From positions 1 through 64,000 of the forward strand of contig NZ_JAHSPR010000011.1 of assembly GCF_019132845.1 (NCBI RefSeq): DNA of 64,000 nucleotides. The letters are read 5' to 3'. Shown here piece by piece: positions 52,780 through 63,909 of the stretch; the first letter of the stretch is position 1; every line of letters begins with the position of its first letter. The stretch comes from Advenella alkanexedens (GTDB taxonomy: Bacteria; Pseudomonadota; Gammaproteobacteria; Burkholderiales; Burkholderiaceae_B). The notes beneath the pieces were generated by a model. It had not been told where the DNA came from. It made no database searches and saw only the letters and a program-made list of their open reading frames with translations. The position numbers and the translations under genes were made by a program.

Positions 52780-52790
52780 AACCCTTGCCT
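52755..52790 (-). terminator. terminator of the DUF3683 oxidoreductase gene
   Basis: An 11-bp inverted repeat (52762-52772 and 52780-52790). On the minus strand it is followed by a T run. It overlaps the end of pxpA and may serve both genes. Confidence 0.75.
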
Positions 52791-52820
52791 GAGAACAAGC
52801 CGGCAGACTGACTGGCGCTT

Positions 52821-55800
52821 TTACACCAGCACGCGCTCGATGCCGCCCGTATTGGCGTTTTTCACGTAATCGGCCATCCAGTTTTCACCCAGCATATGAC
52901 GGGCCATTTCCACCACGATGTAATCGGCGTCAATGGCAATATCACCTTGATAACGTGTCAGACCCTGCAGGCAGGAAGGACATGAGGTTAACAGCTTGAC
53001 CTCTCCGGCAAAACCATCCGCACGTATGGCGGCGGAATTCTTGCGCAGTTCTTCTTCCTTGCGATAACGGATCTGGGTGGAAATATCAGGACGGCTGACG
53101 GCCAATGTGCCAGACTCTCCACAACAGCGATCGGCCTTGATGGTGGTGTCGCCCACCAGGGATTTCACGGTTTTCATGGGATCCTGCTGCTTCAGGGGCG
53201 TATGACAGGGATCATGATACATGTACCGCTTGCCGGTGGCACCATCCAGTTTCAGACCTTTTTCAAGCAGGTACTCATGGATATCGATCAGGCGGCAACC
53301 GGGGAAGATCTTCTCAAACTCATAACCTTCAAGCTGGTCGTAACAGGTACCACAACTGACAACAACGGTTTTGATATCCAGATAGTTCAGGGTGGTGGCC
53401 ATCCGGTGGAACAGAACCCGGTTATCGGTAATGATCTGCTCGGCCTTGTCCAGCTGGCCGTTACCGCGTTGCGGATAACCGCAGCACAGATAACCCGGTG
53501 GCAGTACGGTTTGCACCCCGGCATGCCACAGCATGGCCTGGGTTGCCAGTCCGACCTGTGAAAACAGGCGTTCCGAGCCACAGCCCGGGAAATAAAACAC
53601 GGCTTCGGTATCGGCACTGGTTTTATGGGGGTCGCGAATAATGGGTACGAAATTCTTGTCTTCGATATCGAGCAGCTTACGGGCGCTTTGCTTGGGCAAT
53701 CCTCCCGGCATTTTCTTATTCACGAAGTGAATGATTTCTTCTCGCAAAGAAGCACGTCCAACCGTTGCCGGAGGATGGGCGGTTTGTTTTTTGGCTACCG
53801 AATTCAGAACCTCATTACCCAGGCGCTGAGCCTTGTAACCAATATCCATGACCTTGCGGGTCACATTAATGGTGGTCGGATCAGTCGCATTCAGAAAGAA
53901 CATGGCGGCCGTTTTACCGGGACGCACCGATTGTTTGCCCATGCGGTTAAGAACTGCCCGCATGTTCATGCTGACATCGCCAAAGTCGATATCCACCGGA
54001 CAAGGGTTATAACACTTGTGGCACAAAGTACAGTGCTCGGCCACATCTTCAAATTCTGACCAATGCTTTAAACTGATGCCACGACGGGTCTGTTCTTCAT
54101 ACAGGAAGGCCTCAACCAGCAATGAGGTGGCCAGAATCTTGTTGCGTGGCGAGTACAGCAGATTGGCCCGCGGCACATGGGTGGCACAGACCGGTTTGCA
54201 TTTACCACAACGCAGGCAATCCTTGATAGAGCTTGAGATGGCGCCAATATCACTTTGCTTCATGATCAGGGACTCATGACCCAACAGGTTGAAGCTGGGC
54301 GTCCAGGCATTACGCAGGTCAGAACCCGCAAACAACTTGCCCGCATTGAAACGGCCGTCAGGGTCGATGTCCTGTTTGTATTGGCGAAACGGAGCCAATT
54401 CGGCTTCAGTCAGGAACTCCAGCTTGGTCAGGCCAATGCCATGCTCACCGGAAATCACGCCGTTCAGGTCGCGGGCGATTTGCATGATGCGCACAACGGT
54501 TTCATTGGCCTCACGCAGCATTTCGTAGTTGTCGGAGTTAACCGGAATATTGGTATGCACGTTACCGTCACCGGCATGCATATGCAAGGCCACAAATACC
54601 CGCCCCTTCAGGACGCGATCATGAATGGCCTGCATCTCGGTCAGCACCGCAGCCCGGTCAGCACCTGAAAAAATCACTTCCATTTTGGCCAGGATTTCTT
54701 TTTTCCAGGAAATGCGAATCGTGCGATCCTGCAACAGCTCGAAGATCCGGCAATCAGGCTGATCCTGCAAACGCTTTTTCAGGACCTCCATAAGATCATC
54801 CATGCCCAGCTGGAACAGCTTGTCAAGGCTGCCCGCCAGTGAATCATTCATATTGTTCAGCAACCAGAACCAGCGCGAAGCCGTCAGGCCCAACACCTCA
54901 CGGGCCTCTTCAATACGGCTGCCAATCACTTCTTCACGGGTCAGTTCCTCATCAAGAAAATCTTCTGACTTATGTACCGGCAATTCGGTTTCAAGAAAAG
55001 CCTCAAGCGCCTCGACCAGTTTGAGTTTATTGCGGGTGGATAATTCTATATTGATACGTTCAATTTCTTCGGTGTACTCACCCATGCGATCAAGAGGAAT
55101 CACAACGTCTTCATTGATTTTAAACGCATTGGTATGACGTGCGATCGCGGCAGTCCGGGCACGGTCAGCCCAGAACTTCTTGCGTGCTTCGGCACTGACG
55201 GCCACGAACCCTTCGCCACTACGACCATTGGCCAGACGCACCACCTGGCTGGTGGCTGCTGCCACCGCGTTTTCATCATCACCCACAATGTCGCCAATCA
55301 GCACCATTTTGGGGAAGGCATCGCGCTTGCTTTTGGTGGCATAACCAACCGCCCGCAGATAACGCTCATCCAGGTGTTCAAGGCCGGCAAGAATGGCACC
55401 GGTTTTACGGCCTTCGGTATCCAGATAGTCCTTGATTTCAACAATGGACGGCACGGCATCGCGGGCCTGCCCGAAAAATTCCAGGCAAACCGTACGGGTA
55501 TGCTTGGGCATGCGATGTAACACCCAGCGTGCCGAAGTGATCAGGCCATCACAGCCCTCTTTCTGGACACCAGGCAAGCCGGCCAGGAATTTATCGGTCA
55601 CATCCTTGCCCAGCCCCACCTTGCGGAAAGCACTGCCTTCAATATCAATAATCTTTGTACGTAGTTCTTTTTTGCCCGGTTCGTAACGGCCGTCAAACCA
55701 TTTCACTTCAAAACGGACTTGTGCGGCATCATGAATCTTACCCATATTATGCTCAAGACGGGTGACCTCAAGCCAGTTGCCATCGGGGTCGACCATGCGC

Positions 55801-56759
55801 CACCAGGCCAGGTTGTCCAGCGCCGTTCCCCACAATACCGCTTTCTTGCCACCGGCATTCACGGCCACGTTTCCGCCAATACATGAGGCCTCGGCTGAAG
55901 TCGGATCTACCGCGAACACATAGCCGGCTGCTTCCGCTGCCTCGGCCACCCGCTTGGTCACGACACCGGCACCAGTCAGAATCGTGGCAACGGGCTCTTG
56001 CAAACCTGGCAAAACCGTAGACTCCACAGCCGACAACGCATCCAGTTTTTCGGTATTGATGACGGCAGAACGCCATGACAGGGGAATGGCGCCTCCGGTA
56101 TACCCTGTACCACCCCCACGAGGGATAATGGTTAGTTTAAGTTCGAAACAGGCACGCACCAGGGCCGCCATTTCGAGTTCGGAATCGGGTGTCAGGACCA
56201 CAAAGGGATACTCTACGCGCCAGTCGGTAGCATCGGTAACATGGGAAACCCGTGACAAGCCATCAAACTTGATATTGTCCTTATGGGTAATACGACCCAT
56301 TTCCTGCATGACTTCCGCACGCAGGGTTTCGGTATATTCAAACTCGGCCTCAAATTCGATAACCGCTTTGTGAGCCCGTCTGAGCAGTTCCTGAACCTTG
56401 CTGTCATTTTCTTTGTGTGAAGGCTCACGGCGACGGTTGATTTCGTTCAGCCGATGGTTCAGCGCCTCTATCAGCAGGCCACGCCGTTTGGGGTTGGATA
56501 ACAGATCATCCTGAAGATAAGGGTTGCGCCTGACGACCCAGATATCACCCAAGACCTCGTACAGCATGCGTGCAGAGCGACCCGTTTTTCGAACCCCCCT
56601 GAGATCGGACAACAAATCCCAGGCATCGCTGCCCAACAAGCGGGCAACCACTTCCTTATCTGAAAAAGACGTGTAGTTGTAAGGTATCTCACGCAAACGC
56701 CGGACAGGGCCGGTTTGCTCTGCTTCTGACAAAATCTGGGTATCAATAGGTGCGTTCAT
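52821..56759 (-). CDS. DUF3683-type FAD-linked oxidase / Fe-S / CCG fusion oxidoreductase
   Basis: A very large 1312-residue protein. In order: an N-terminal DUF3683-like region (1-160); an FAD-binding domain with [17 protein letters not shown] (211-227); an FAD-linked oxidase C-terminal domain with [15 protein letters not shown] (near 725); two [4Fe-4S] clusters in [11 protein letters not shown] (near 846) and [12 protein letters not shown] (near 906); and two cysteine-rich CCG segments, CCGYPQRG (near 1091) and CCGESG (near 1212). It joins in one chain what GlcD/GlcF or Ydi-type systems split, so oxidation of D-lactate, glycolate or D-2-hydroxyglutarate coupled to quinone is plausible. Substrate unproven. 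Confidence 0.87.
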   Translation of the reverse strand: MNAPIDTQILSEAEQTGPVRRLREIPYNYTSFSDKEVVARLLGSDAWDLLSDLRGVRKTGRSARMLYEVLGDIWVVRRNPYLQDDLLSNPKRRGLLIEALNHRLNEINRRREPSHKENDSKVQELLRRAHKAVIEFEAEFEYTETLRAEVMQEMGRITHKDNIKFDGLSRVSHVTDATDWRVEYPFVVLTPDSELEMAALVRACFELKLTIIPRGGGTGYTGGAIPLSWRSAVINTEKLDALSAVESTVLPGLQEPVATILTGAGVVTKRVAEAAEAAGYVFAVDPTSAEASCIGGNVAVNAGGKKAVLWGTALDNLAWWRMVDPDGNWLEVTRLEHNMGKIHDAAQVRFEVKWFDGRYEPGKKELRTKIIDIEGSAFRKVGLGKDVTDKFLAGLPGVQKEGCDGLITSARWVLHRMPKHTRTVCLEFFGQARDAVPSIVEIKDYLDTEGRKTGAILAGLEHLDERYLRAVGYATKSKRDAFPKMVLIGDIVGDDENAVAAATSQVVRLANGRSGEGFVAVSAEARKKFWADRARTAAIARHTNAFKINEDVVIPLDRMGEYTEEIERINIELSTRNKLKLVEALEAFLETELPVHKSEDFLDEELTREEVIGSRIEEAREVLGLTASRWFWLLNNMNDSLAGSLDKLFQLGMDDLMEVLKKRLQDQPDCRIFELLQDRTIRISWKKEILAKMEVIFSGADRAAVLTEMQAIHDRVLKGRVFVALHMHAGDGNVHTNIPVNSDNYEMLREANETVVRIMQIARDLNGVISGEHGIGLTKLEFLTEAELAPFRQYKQDIDPDGRFNAGKLFAGSDLRNAWTPSFNLLGHESLIMKQSDIGAISSSIKDCLRCGKCKPVCATHVPRANLLYSPRNKILATSLLVEAFLYEEQTRRGISLKHWSEFEDVAEHCTLCHKCYNPCPVDIDFGDVSMNMRAVLNRMGKQSVRPGKTAAMFFLNATDPTTINVTRKVMDIGYKAQRLGNEVLNSVAKKQTAHPPATVGRASLREEIIHFVNKKMPGGLPKQSARKLLDIEDKNFVPIIRDPHKTSADTEAVFYFPGCGSERLFSQVGLATQAMLWHAGVQTVLPPGYLCCGYPQRGNGQLDKAEQIITDNRVLFHRMATTLNYLDIKTVVVSCGTCYDQLEGYEFEKIFPGCRLIDIHEYLLEKGLKLDGATGKRYMYHDPCHTPLKQQDPMKTVKSLVGDTTIKADRCCGESGTLAVSRPDISTQIRYRKEEELRKNSAAIRADGFAGEVKLLTSCPSCLQGLTRYQGDIAIDADYIVVEMARHMLGENWMADYVKNANTGGIERVLV

Positions 56760-56854
56760 ACTAATAAATGGCTGGATGAATTTGAAATTTATCTGACGAT
56801 ACCTATCATTTTACGCGGAGAACCCGAAATTTATTACGGTAAAGCGGCTTTATC

Positions 56855-57406
56855 CTAAAACAGACGCAATAAAACCGCAGTCATGACGACATATCGGGCA
56901 AATTTGCCAATCGCCATGTAAAAAACACAGGGTAACAGACGCAACTTCATCCAGCCGGCGACACTGCATAAAGGATCGCCTACAATCGGCAACCAGGAAA
57001 ACAACAAAGCCCAGGGCCCCATTTTTCTTAAATACACCGCCAATTTCCTGAAATGGGTTCCACCCAGTTTCTGTTGCCTGAGACGCCTTTGCTGCACACT
57101 TGCCGTTGTATTTTGCCCATCGGTGGCCTGATGCGTTTTTTTCCAGTGATCCACCCCTTTTTTAGCCCAATATCCCATATAGTAGGACACCACACCACCT
57201 ATCGTATTGCCCGCTGTAGCCACCAAAACGGCTGCCCAGAACATATCAGGCGACAACTTGAGATAAGCGAATACCGCTGGCTCGGAGCCCAATGGCAACA
57301 AAGTTGCCGATACCAGGGCAATCAAAAAAATGGCCGGCAAACCTACTGTTGGCAAAGCCAATGTCATTAACAGCCATTGCACGGCCCCCATCATTTCATT
57401 TTCCAT
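56855..57406 (-). CDS. VTT-domain (YqaA-like) membrane protein
   Basis: A 183-residue inner-membrane protein of the SNARE-associated/VTT (DedA-like) superfamily. Hydrophobic segments lie at about 8-50, 55-80, 128-150 and 155-180. It has the re-entrant-type signatures ATLLPLGSEPAVFAYL, TAGNTIGGVVSYYMGYWAK (in part) and FSWLPIVGDPLCSVAGW. The short length and GDPL motif fit the YqaA group. Related proteins scramble or flip lipids; the role here is unknown. A basic, glutamine-rich loop occupies about residues 88-120. Confidence 0.83.
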   Translation of the reverse strand: MENEMMGAVQWLLMTLALPTVGLPAIFLIALVSATLLPLGSEPAVFAYLKLSPDMFWAAVLVATAGNTIGGVVSYYMGYWAKKGVDHWKKTHQATDGQNTTASVQQRRLRQQKLGGTHFRKLAVYLRKMGPWALLFSWLPIVGDPLCSVAGWMKLRLLPCVFYMAIGKFARYVVMTAVLLRLF

Positions 57407-57520
57407 ACTACCTTGTAACCCGCATCAATTTTTTATGATCCTGCCCGGATGAAAATCCAGAAAATTCAGAATATGCTGTGTTAATCTGTAATATATTGTT
57501 TGAATCCTATCTCCCCCAAC

Positions 57521-59029
57521 ATGTCCACAGATTATCTAAAACGTATTTTGACATCAAAAGTTTATGATGTCGCCACCGAGACCCCACTGGAACCCGCAAA
57601 ACTGCTTTCTGCCCGAATCCAGAATACTATTTTGCTTAAACGTGAGGACACGCAATCCGTTTTCAGCTTCAAGATCCGGGGGGCCTATAACAAAATGGCC
57701 AATATATCCGCTGAAGCACGCGCTCATGGCGTGATTTGCGCATCGGCAGGCAACCATGCCCAGGGCGTTGCCCTCTCGGCCAAAAAACTGGGTTGCCGTG
57801 CCGTCATTGCCATGCCCACGTCAACACCCAAGGTCAAAATTGATGCGGTAAAACGTTTGGGTGGTGAGGTCGTCTTGCATGGCGACAGCTTTACCGATGC
57901 CTACGAGCATGCACTGATTCTCGAAAAAGAACAAAACCTCACCTTTGTCCATCCTTTTGATGACCCGTTTGTGATTGCCGGCCAAGGCACCATTGCCATG
58001 GAAATATTGCGCCAGCACCCCGGTTCCCTGGACGCCATTTTTGTCAGCATTGGCGGTGGCGGCCTGATTGCCGGCATTGCCGCCTATATCAAGCAATTGC
58101 GCCCCGAAATCAAAATCATCGGCGTTCAAACCGAAGATTCTGATGCCATGATTCGCAGTGTCCGGGCCGGTCGACGCGTTTCCCTGCCCGATGTCGGGCT
58201 GTTTTCCGATGGCACGGCTGTCAAACAGGTGGGCATTGAAACATTCCGGCTGGTCAAGGAATATGTGGATGACTTCATTGCCGTTGATACCGATGCCATT
58301 TGCGCGGCCCTGAAAGATGTGTTCCAGGACACCCGCAGCGTACTGGAACCGGCCGGCGCCCTGGCCCTGGCAGGTGCCAAACGTTATATTGCCGAACACA
58401 AATGGAAAAACAAAACCGTTGCGGTCATTACGTCCGGTGCCAACATGAACTTCGACCGCCTGCGTTTTGTGGCCGAACGTGCTGATGTCGGCGAGGCCAA
58501 GGAAGCCATTTTTGCCGTCACCATGCCCGAAGTCAAGGGCAGCTTCAAGCAATTGTGTACCGCGCTGGGCGCACGCAACGTGACCGAATTCAATTACCGG
58601 ATTTCAGACGCCAATAAGGCCCACGTATTTGTGGGTGTCCAGATCAATTCACAGGAAGAGGCAGAAAAAGTGGCCGACCGGTTGCGCCGCAAGAAATTCG
58701 ATGTCCTTGACCTGACCGCCGATGACCTGGCCAAATCACACCTGCGTTACATGGTGGGAGGGCATTCATCTCTGGCTGAAAACGAAGTGCTGTATCGCTT
58801 TGAATTCCCCGAACGGCCGGGGGCCTTGATGAAATTTCTTGACACCATGAATCCGGAATGGAATATCAGTCTGTTCCACTACCGCAATCAGGGTGCTGAT
58901 TACGGTCGTGTTCTGGTCGGCATCCAGGTGCCGCCCGCAGACAAAAAAGCCTTCAGGGACTTCCTGTCAACCATTGGATATCCGTTCGTCAAGGAAACCG
59001 ACAATCCCGCCTATAAACTGTTTTTATAA
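57521..59029 (+). CDS. ilvA: threonine ammonia-lyase (deaminase), biosynthetic
   Basis: IlvA converts threonine to 2-oxobutanoate and ammonia, the first step of isoleucine synthesis. The 502 residues hold a PLP-binding catalytic domain with Lys51 in FSFKIRGAY, SAGNHAQGVA and the phosphate-binding SIGGGGLIAG. Two C-terminal ACT-like regulatory domains follow (about 330-415 and 425-500); these mark the isoleucine-inhibited biosynthetic form. The frame starts with TTG at 57500; the ATG at 57521 is chosen. No leader peptide or attenuator was seen. Confidence 0.94.
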   Translation: MSTDYLKRILTSKVYDVATETPLEPAKLLSARIQNTILLKREDTQSVFSFKIRGAYNKMANISAEARAHGVICASAGNHAQGVALSAKKLGCRAVIAMPTSTPKVKIDAVKRLGGEVVLHGDSFTDAYEHALILEKEQNLTFVHPFDDPFVIAGQGTIAMEILRQHPGSLDAIFVSIGGGGLIAGIAAYIKQLRPEIKIIGVQTEDSDAMIRSVRAGRRVSLPDVGLFSDGTAVKQVGIETFRLVKEYVDDFIAVDTDAICAALKDVFQDTRSVLEPAGALALAGAKRYIAEHKWKNKTVAVITSGANMNFDRLRFVAERADVGEAKEAIFAVTMPEVKGSFKQLCTALGARNVTEFNYRISDANKAHVFVGVQINSQEEAEKVADRLRRKKFDVLDLTADDLAKSHLRYMVGGHSSLAENEVLYRFEFPERPGALMKFLDTMNPEWNISLFHYRNQGADYGRVLVGIQVPPADKKAFRDFLSTIGYPFVKETDNPAYKLFL

Positions 59030-59055
59030 GCCTTTTTATAATCCGTTACCGCAAC

Positions 59056-59091
59056 AAAAAACGGGGTCATTGAAGTTGCCCCGTTTTTTTT
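59056..59091 (+). terminator. terminator after ilvA
   Basis: An inverted repeat (59056-59066 and 59079-59089) whose right arm runs into eight T residues; the A run on the left lets it also stop apt transcripts from the other strand. Confidence 0.88.
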
Positions 59092-59101
59092 GTTCCACCA
59101 G

Positions 59102-59638
59102 TTAAAACTGACACACCGTAAAAACCGGCAAACCGCTATCCCGTATCAACCGGGAGCCACCCAGATCAGGCAAATCGATGATGGCAGCGGCCTCGACAAC
59201 GTTGGCGCCCAAGCGCTGCAGCAAACGACTGGCGGCAACCATTGTGCCGCCTGTGGCAATCAGATCATCAACCAGCAAGACACGTTGCCCTGGCAATACG
59301 GCATCAGTGTGCATTTCGACACTGGCATTGCCGTATTCCAGCTTGTACTCTTCGGCCACGGTGTTAAAGGGCAATTTGCCACTTTTACGTACCGGTACAA
59401 AACCAAGATTCAGTTCATAGGCCAGCACGCTGCCAATAATGAACCCGCGTGCATCCACGCCCGCCACCAGATCCATACGCTGGCGCATGTAACGGTAAAC
59501 AAAAATATCAATCAAGGCACGAAAACTTCGCGGATCCTGCAGCACAGGTGTAATATCCCGAAATGTAACGCCTTCCTTGGGCCAATCAGGCACACTTCGT
59601 ATCGCATTACGAACAAGCTCATTGGGATCGGTCATCAT
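59102..59638 (-). CDS. apt: adenine phosphoribosyltransferase
   Basis: Salvages adenine to AMP with PRPP. The 178-residue protein has the PRPP-binding motif [13 protein letters not shown] (about 120-132) and, near the start, [18 protein letters not shown], typical of Apt. The segment [13 protein letters not shown] lies before it. It stands 62 bases after purT in the same direction, so the two purine genes may be expressed together. Two ATGs lie side by side at the start. Confidence 0.94.
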   Translation of the reverse strand: MMTDPNELVRNAIRSVPDWPKEGVTFRDITPVLQDPRSFRALIDIFVYRYMRQRMDLVAGVDARGFIIGSVLAYELNLGFVPVRKSGKLPFNTVAEEYKLEYGNASVEMHTDAVLPGQRVLLVDDLIATGGTMVAASRLLQRLGANVVEAAAIIDLPDLGGSRLIRDSGLPVFTVCQF

Positions 59639-59700
59639 GGTCTCTCAAGGTAAATGGATGAAATAACAAAAAAGAACAAAGACAGTGGGCGTGCCAGACC

Positions 59701-60924
59701 TTAGCTTGCCGCTGAAATGGTAACTGTCGAGGAGACGCGCTTGGCTTTTTCTCGCGCCTGCCGCACATCTGCCGCTGTTGCCAGGGCCACACCCATGCGC
59801 CGCTTCACAAAAGATTCAGGCTTGCCAAACAGACGGATATCGGTTCCCTCTTCGGCCAATGCTTGCGCCACATTGGCAATTGTCACGGCCTTGGCCTGAA
59901 CGCCACCATAAATTACACTGCTTGCTCCCGGTTGACGCAATGTCGTATTGACCGGCAAACCCAACAAGGCACGGGCATGCAATTCAAACTCACTTTGCTC
60001 CTGGCTGATCATGGTTACCATGCCGGTATCATGCGGGCGTGGACTGACCTCGGAAAACCAGACCTGATCTCCCGCCACAAACAATTCCACGCCGAATACA
60101 CCCATGCCCCCCAGACTGCCTGTCACGGTTTTCGCAATCTCCCGGGCCTTTTCAAGTGCTTTCGGACTCATGACATGCGGTTGCCAGCTTTCAATATAAT
60201 CACCATCAAGCTGCTGGTGACCAATTGGCTCACAGAAAGCGGTCTGGATCTGTCCGCTGTGAGGATCACGATAGCGCACGGTTAACAGGGTTATCTCATA
60301 ATCGAAATTGATGAATCCTTCCACAATCACCCTGCCCTTGCCCGTACGTCCTCCTTCCTGGGCATACGTCCATGATTTTTCCAGATCAGCGGCAGACTTG
60401 AGCACCGACTGCCCCTTGCCTGACGAGGACATGACCGGCTTGATCACACAAGGGTAACCAATGTCACTATCGATAGCTTGCCTGAGCGCATCGAGGGAGT
60501 CGACAAACTGATAGGGTGACACCGGCAAACCCAGGGTTTCAGCCGCCAGCCTGCGGATCCCTTCACGGTTCATGGTGAGTTGGGCTGCCCGCGCAGTGGG
60601 AATGACCCTTGCCACACCCTCATCTTCCAGTTCAACCAGCAGATCGGTGGCAATAGCTTCAATTTCGGGAACGATGACATCCGGCTGTTCAGCCAGTATG
60701 ACACGCCTTAACGCTTCCTTGTCGGTCATGGAGACCACATGCGAGCGATGGGCCACCTGATGGGCAGGTGCATTTTCATAGCGATCAACGGCGACCACCT
60801 CTACACCAAGCCGTTGCAAGGCAATTGTCACCTCTTTGCCCAACTCTCCGGAGCCCAACAACATGACCTTGAGGGCCACTCCTGACAAGGGGGTCCCAAA
60901 CAGAGGAACTGACGAGTCTTCCAT
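59701..60924 (-). CDS. purT: formate-dependent phosphoribosylglycinamide formyltransferase PurT
   Basis: PurT makes formyl-GAR from GAR, formate and ATP, a folate-independent route for the third step of purine synthesis. The 407-residue ATP-grasp protein has an N-terminal GSGELGKEV loop, [16 protein letters not shown] in the ATP-grasp lobe, and the metal-binding [12 protein letters not shown] late in the chain, as in E. coli PurT. The start is ATG 60924; the upstream TTG at 60933 is not used. Confidence 0.94.
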   Translation of the reverse strand: MEDSSVPLFGTPLSGVALKVMLLGSGELGKEVTIALQRLGVEVVAVDRYENAPAHQVAHRSHVVSMTDKEALRRVILAEQPDVIVPEIEAIATDLLVELEDEGVARVIPTARAAQLTMNREGIRRLAAETLGLPVSPYQFVDSLDALRQAIDSDIGYPCVIKPVMSSSGKGQSVLKSAADLEKSWTYAQEGGRTGKGRVIVEGFINFDYEITLLTVRYRDPHSGQIQTAFCEPIGHQQLDGDYIESWQPHVMSPKALEKAREIAKTVTGSLGGMGVFGVELFVAGDQVWFSEVSPRPHDTGMVTMISQEQSEFELHARALLGLPVNTTLRQPGASSVIYGGVQAKAVTIANVAQALAEEGTDIRLFGKPESFVKRRMGVALATAADVRQAREKAKRVSSTVTISAAS

Positions 60925-61064
60925 AATCCACAACTCTTAAAAAATTAATATATTAGCGACTGATTTTCACCACATTATAGGGCCATGCCTGAATGGAATA
61001 CGGTTTTTTCCATGAAATTCGCAAATCCATGTTTTAGTATTCCCGATATGATTAAAATCACGTG

Positions 61065-62054
61065 ATGATGAAGAATATTGAATACACTCCCGAAAAGGCC
61101 CTAAGCTCAGGACGCCGCACCATTCAGGCCGAAGCACAGGCGCTGATGGACCTTCACGACCGTCTTGACAACAGCTTCAGCAATGCCATCGCCCTACTCC
61201 TGGCTTGCCAGGGGCGTGTGGTTGTCATGGGCCTGGGTAAGTCCGGGCATATCGGCCGCAAGATTTCCGCCACGCTGGCCTCTACCGGGACACCCAGTTT
61301 TTTCGTTCATTCCGGAGAAGCCGTTCACGGTGACCTGGGCATGGTCACTGGCAGGGATATTGTGATTGCCATTTCCTATTCCGGCAACTCCAACGAACTG
61401 TCTACCGTATTGCCTGTTGTACGCAGACTGGGCACCAAGGTAATTGCCATTTGCGGCCACCCCCAATCCGACCTGGCCAAATTATGTGATGTGTTTCTGG
61501 ATGCCAGCATCCAGAAAGAAGCCTGCCCCCTGAACCTGGCTCCCACCACCAGCACAACAGTTGCCTTGGCCCTGGGAGACGCACTGGCCGTCACCTGCCT
61601 TGAAGCCCGTAATTTTGGCGAATCCGATTTTGCCCGCTCCCACCCGGGAGGTGCCCTGGGCCGCCGCCTGCTAACATATGTCAGGGATGTCATGCGACAG
61701 GGTGATGACCTGCCACTGGTATCTCCGGACATCCCCTTGCCGCAGGCCCTGAAAGAAATGTCTCTCAAACGCATGGGCATGACCGCGGTTGTCAATGACA
61801 ACAATGAGCCCGTTGGTATTTTTACCGATGGTGACCTGCGCCGCCTGATTGTCCGCCATGGCGACATCCGTCATTTCACCATGCATGAGGTCATGACCTC
61901 CAACCCGAAAAGCATTGCGCCCGACGAACTTGCCGTCGAAGCCGCATCACTGATGGAAAAAAACAAACTCAGCCATATGCTGGTCGTTGACAAACAGGGT
62001 ACCCTGGTGGGTGCCATGCACATGCACGACCTGATGGTTGCAAAGGTTATTTAA
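61065..62054 (+). CDS. kdsD: D-arabinose 5-phosphate isomerase KdsD
   Basis: Interconverts ribulose 5-phosphate and arabinose 5-phosphate, the first step to Kdo. The 329-residue protein has an N-terminal SIS domain (GLGKSGHIGRKI, STGTPSFFVHSGEAVHGDLG in part, SYSGNSNEL) and two CBS domains (about 205-330). The start is ambiguous: GTG 61062, ATG 61065 and ATG 61068 are consecutive codons. It heads the LPS gene string, with kdsC 6 bases after it. Confidence 0.94.
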   Translation: MMKNIEYTPEKALSSGRRTIQAEAQALMDLHDRLDNSFSNAIALLLACQGRVVVMGLGKSGHIGRKISATLASTGTPSFFVHSGEAVHGDLGMVTGRDIVIAISYSGNSNELSTVLPVVRRLGTKVIAICGHPQSDLAKLCDVFLDASIQKEACPLNLAPTTSTTVALALGDALAVTCLEARNFGESDFARSHPGGALGRRLLTYVRDVMRQGDDLPLVSPDIPLPQALKEMSLKRMGMTAVVNDNNEPVGIFTDGDLRRLIVRHGDIRHFTMHEVMTSNPKSIAPDELAVEAASLMEKNKLSHMLVVDKQGTLVGAMHMHDLMVAKVI

Positions 62055-62060
62055 AGGCTT

Positions 62061-62660
62061 ATGAAACCCACTTTATCCATTCCCCATCCCGCCGAATCCC
62101 TGGTACTTTCCAAAGTACCTGCGCATATTCGTGAAATAGCAACCACCATCAAACTGGTCGCCTTTGATGTTGACGGCGTGCTAACCGATGGCAGCCTGTG
62201 GTACGGCGAAAACGGTGAACAGCTGAAACGTTTTCATTCCCTTGATGGCCACGGCCTTAAAATGTTGCAGCAAAGCGGGATTATTGTTGCTCTGGTTACC
62301 GGGCGCGAAGGCCTCATTGTCCCACGTCGCGCGGCAGAACTGGGCATCGGCGAGCTGTATCAGAATGTACGGGATAAAAGTCAGCTGATCGAGGAACTGG
62401 CCAGCCGTCATGGCCTGGGGCTGGAACAAATTGCCTTTATGGGTGATGACATCATCGACTTGCCCGCCATGCACAAGTGCGGCCTGTCAGTCAGTGTCCC
62501 GAACGCCCCGTCATACATTACCCAGGCAGCCAAATGGGTAACCTCATTGCCAGGCGGCTCTGGCGCGGCAAGAGAGTGTTGCGATATGATCCTGGCATCC
62601 CAGGGTGCTTTAAGCCAGTACCTGCACTCAACCCGCCTGACCGGACCCGTCATCCAATAA
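62061..62660 (+). CDS. kdsC: 3-deoxy-D-manno-octulosonate 8-phosphate phosphatase KdsC
   Basis: Removes phosphate from Kdo 8-phosphate. The 199-residue HAD-family protein, of the cap-less C0 type, has the nucleophile motif DVDGVLTDG (about 35-43), the VTGRE threonine motif and GDDIIDLPAM with the metal-binding aspartates. The N-terminal 20 or so residues are extra compared with E. coli. It lies between kdsD and lptC with gaps of 6 and 3 bases, consistent with a single operon. Confidence 0.95.
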   Translation: MKPTLSIPHPAESLVLSKVPAHIREIATTIKLVAFDVDGVLTDGSLWYGENGEQLKRFHSLDGHGLKMLQQSGIIVALVTGREGLIVPRRAAELGIGELYQNVRDKSQLIEELASRHGLGLEQIAFMGDDIIDLPAMHKCGLSVSVPNAPSYITQAAKWVTSLPGGSGAARECCDMILASQGALSQYLHSTRLTGPVIQ

Positions 62661-62663
62661 GAC

Positions 62664-63293
62664 ATGAAAGAACGCCTGCCAGCCCTGATTGCCCTGTTCA
62701 TGCTGCTCTGCCTGGTGATTACCACCTGGTGGGCGGCCGATTATGCGCAGCGGTCAATTCCACTGGACCCGCCCGCCCGCATCTCGCATGAACCCGACGC
62801 CTGGTCGGGCCACTTCATCATGCTCAGTTCCGACCCAAACGGCGTTCCCCAAAACCGCCTCGAGGGAGACGCCATGCAGCATTTCCCCCATAATGATTCG
62901 TATGAAATTGTCAACGCCGTTTCTACCGGACAGCGCCCAGGCTCTGCAATCACCACCGGACGGGCAGACCATGCCACCATGTTCAATAACGATAAAACCA
63001 TCCTGATGCGGGGCAATGCCCATTTACACCGCTTTCCGTCTGACGATACTTCAGCCCTGGATATCACCAGCAGTGAACTGATTATCTACCCAGAGAAAGA
63101 TATTATCGAGACAGACAAGCCTGCTACGGTCATCCAGGGAAATTCCCGCATGAATGGCAAGGGAATGACCTACAATAACAAAACCCGCGAGCTGGAGGTT
63201 TATGCCAATACCGATGTTTCCATCTCAAGCAAAGACCTGCCCTCCAAATCGTCAAATACCGACCAAGCTCCTGAAGAGAATACCCGGCCATGA
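62664..63293 (+). CDS. lptC: LPS export system protein LptC
   Basis: LptC is a bitopic inner-membrane protein that hands LPS from LptB2FG to the periplasmic LptA bridge. The 209-residue protein has one N-terminal helix (about 5-25) and a periplasmic beta-jellyroll that starts around residue 45. DAMQHFPHNDSYEI and KGMTYNNKTRELEVY are the recognisable LptC segments. The last 25 residues are Ser/Pro-rich and probably disordered. Its stop overlaps the lptA start by 4 bases. Confidence 0.88.
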   Translation: MKERLPALIALFMLLCLVITTWWAADYAQRSIPLDPPARISHEPDAWSGHFIMLSSDPNGVPQNRLEGDAMQHFPHNDSYEIVNAVSTGQRPGSAITTGRADHATMFNNDKTILMRGNAHLHRFPSDDTSALDITSSELIIYPEKDIIETDKPATVIQGNSRMNGKGMTYNNKTRELEVYANTDVSISSKDLPSKSSNTDQAPEENTRP

Positions 63294-63895
63294 AACCGTT
63301 ATTGATAAAACTGATCTTCCCCTTGCTCATTTTGAATACGCCAGTACTGGCACAAACCACCACGCCTGCCGCCAGCGCACAGGCCGAACCGGAAACCCTG
63401 GTCCTGTCCGACACCCTGAGTTACGATGATAAAACCAAAACCAGCATTTTCAATGGCAATGTCATTCTTACCCGTGGCCCAATGAGGCTAACGGCCGACA
63501 CCCTGAAAATCCAGGAAGATGCCCAGGGCTTTCAGCATGGTTTCGCCACCGTCAACAGTGGTAAGGTACACATCTTTGAAGAGCGCCCGGAAACCTATGA
63601 AACCATTCGCTCGGAAGGTGATCGCGCCGAATATAACGGTAAAGACGACACCGTCAAAATGATCGGCCATGCCATTGTCAACCGTTATATTTGCGGTCAA
63701 TTAATCGACACCGTCAGGGGCGAGGTGGTGATCTATAACAACAGGAACAATACCTATGCCGCCCAGGGCGGCCCACAGGGCGTCGAACCAGGCAGGGTAC
63801 GTTCCGTTGTGAAACCCCAATCGGCAGCCAACGAGGCTACCGAGGCCTGCCGCAAACAATACAATAACAAACCCATGCCCAGCACATTTAACTGA
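63290..63895 (+). CDS. lptA: LPS transport periplasmic protein LptA
   Basis: LptA forms the periplasmic bridge carrying LPS to the outer membrane. The 201-residue protein has a signal peptide ending near residue 21 (VLA|QT), then the LptA/OstA domain: LSYDDKTKTSIFNGNVILTR (residues 44-63, in part), RLTADTLKIQED and VKMIGHAIVNR. The C-terminal 30 residues are outside the domain. It overlaps lptC by 4 bases and is followed by lptB after 14. Confidence 0.92.
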   Translation: MKPLLIKLIFPLLILNTPVLAQTTTPAASAQAEPETLVLSDTLSYDDKTKTSIFNGNVILTRGPMRLTADTLKIQEDAQGFQHGFATVNSGKVHIFEERPETYETIRSEGDRAEYNGKDDTVKMIGHAIVNRYICGQLIDTVRGEVVIYNNRNNTYAAQGGPQGVEPGRVRSVVKPQSAANEATEACRKQYNNKPMPSTFN

Positions 63896-63909
63896 ATCTT
63901 TTTTTCTGC

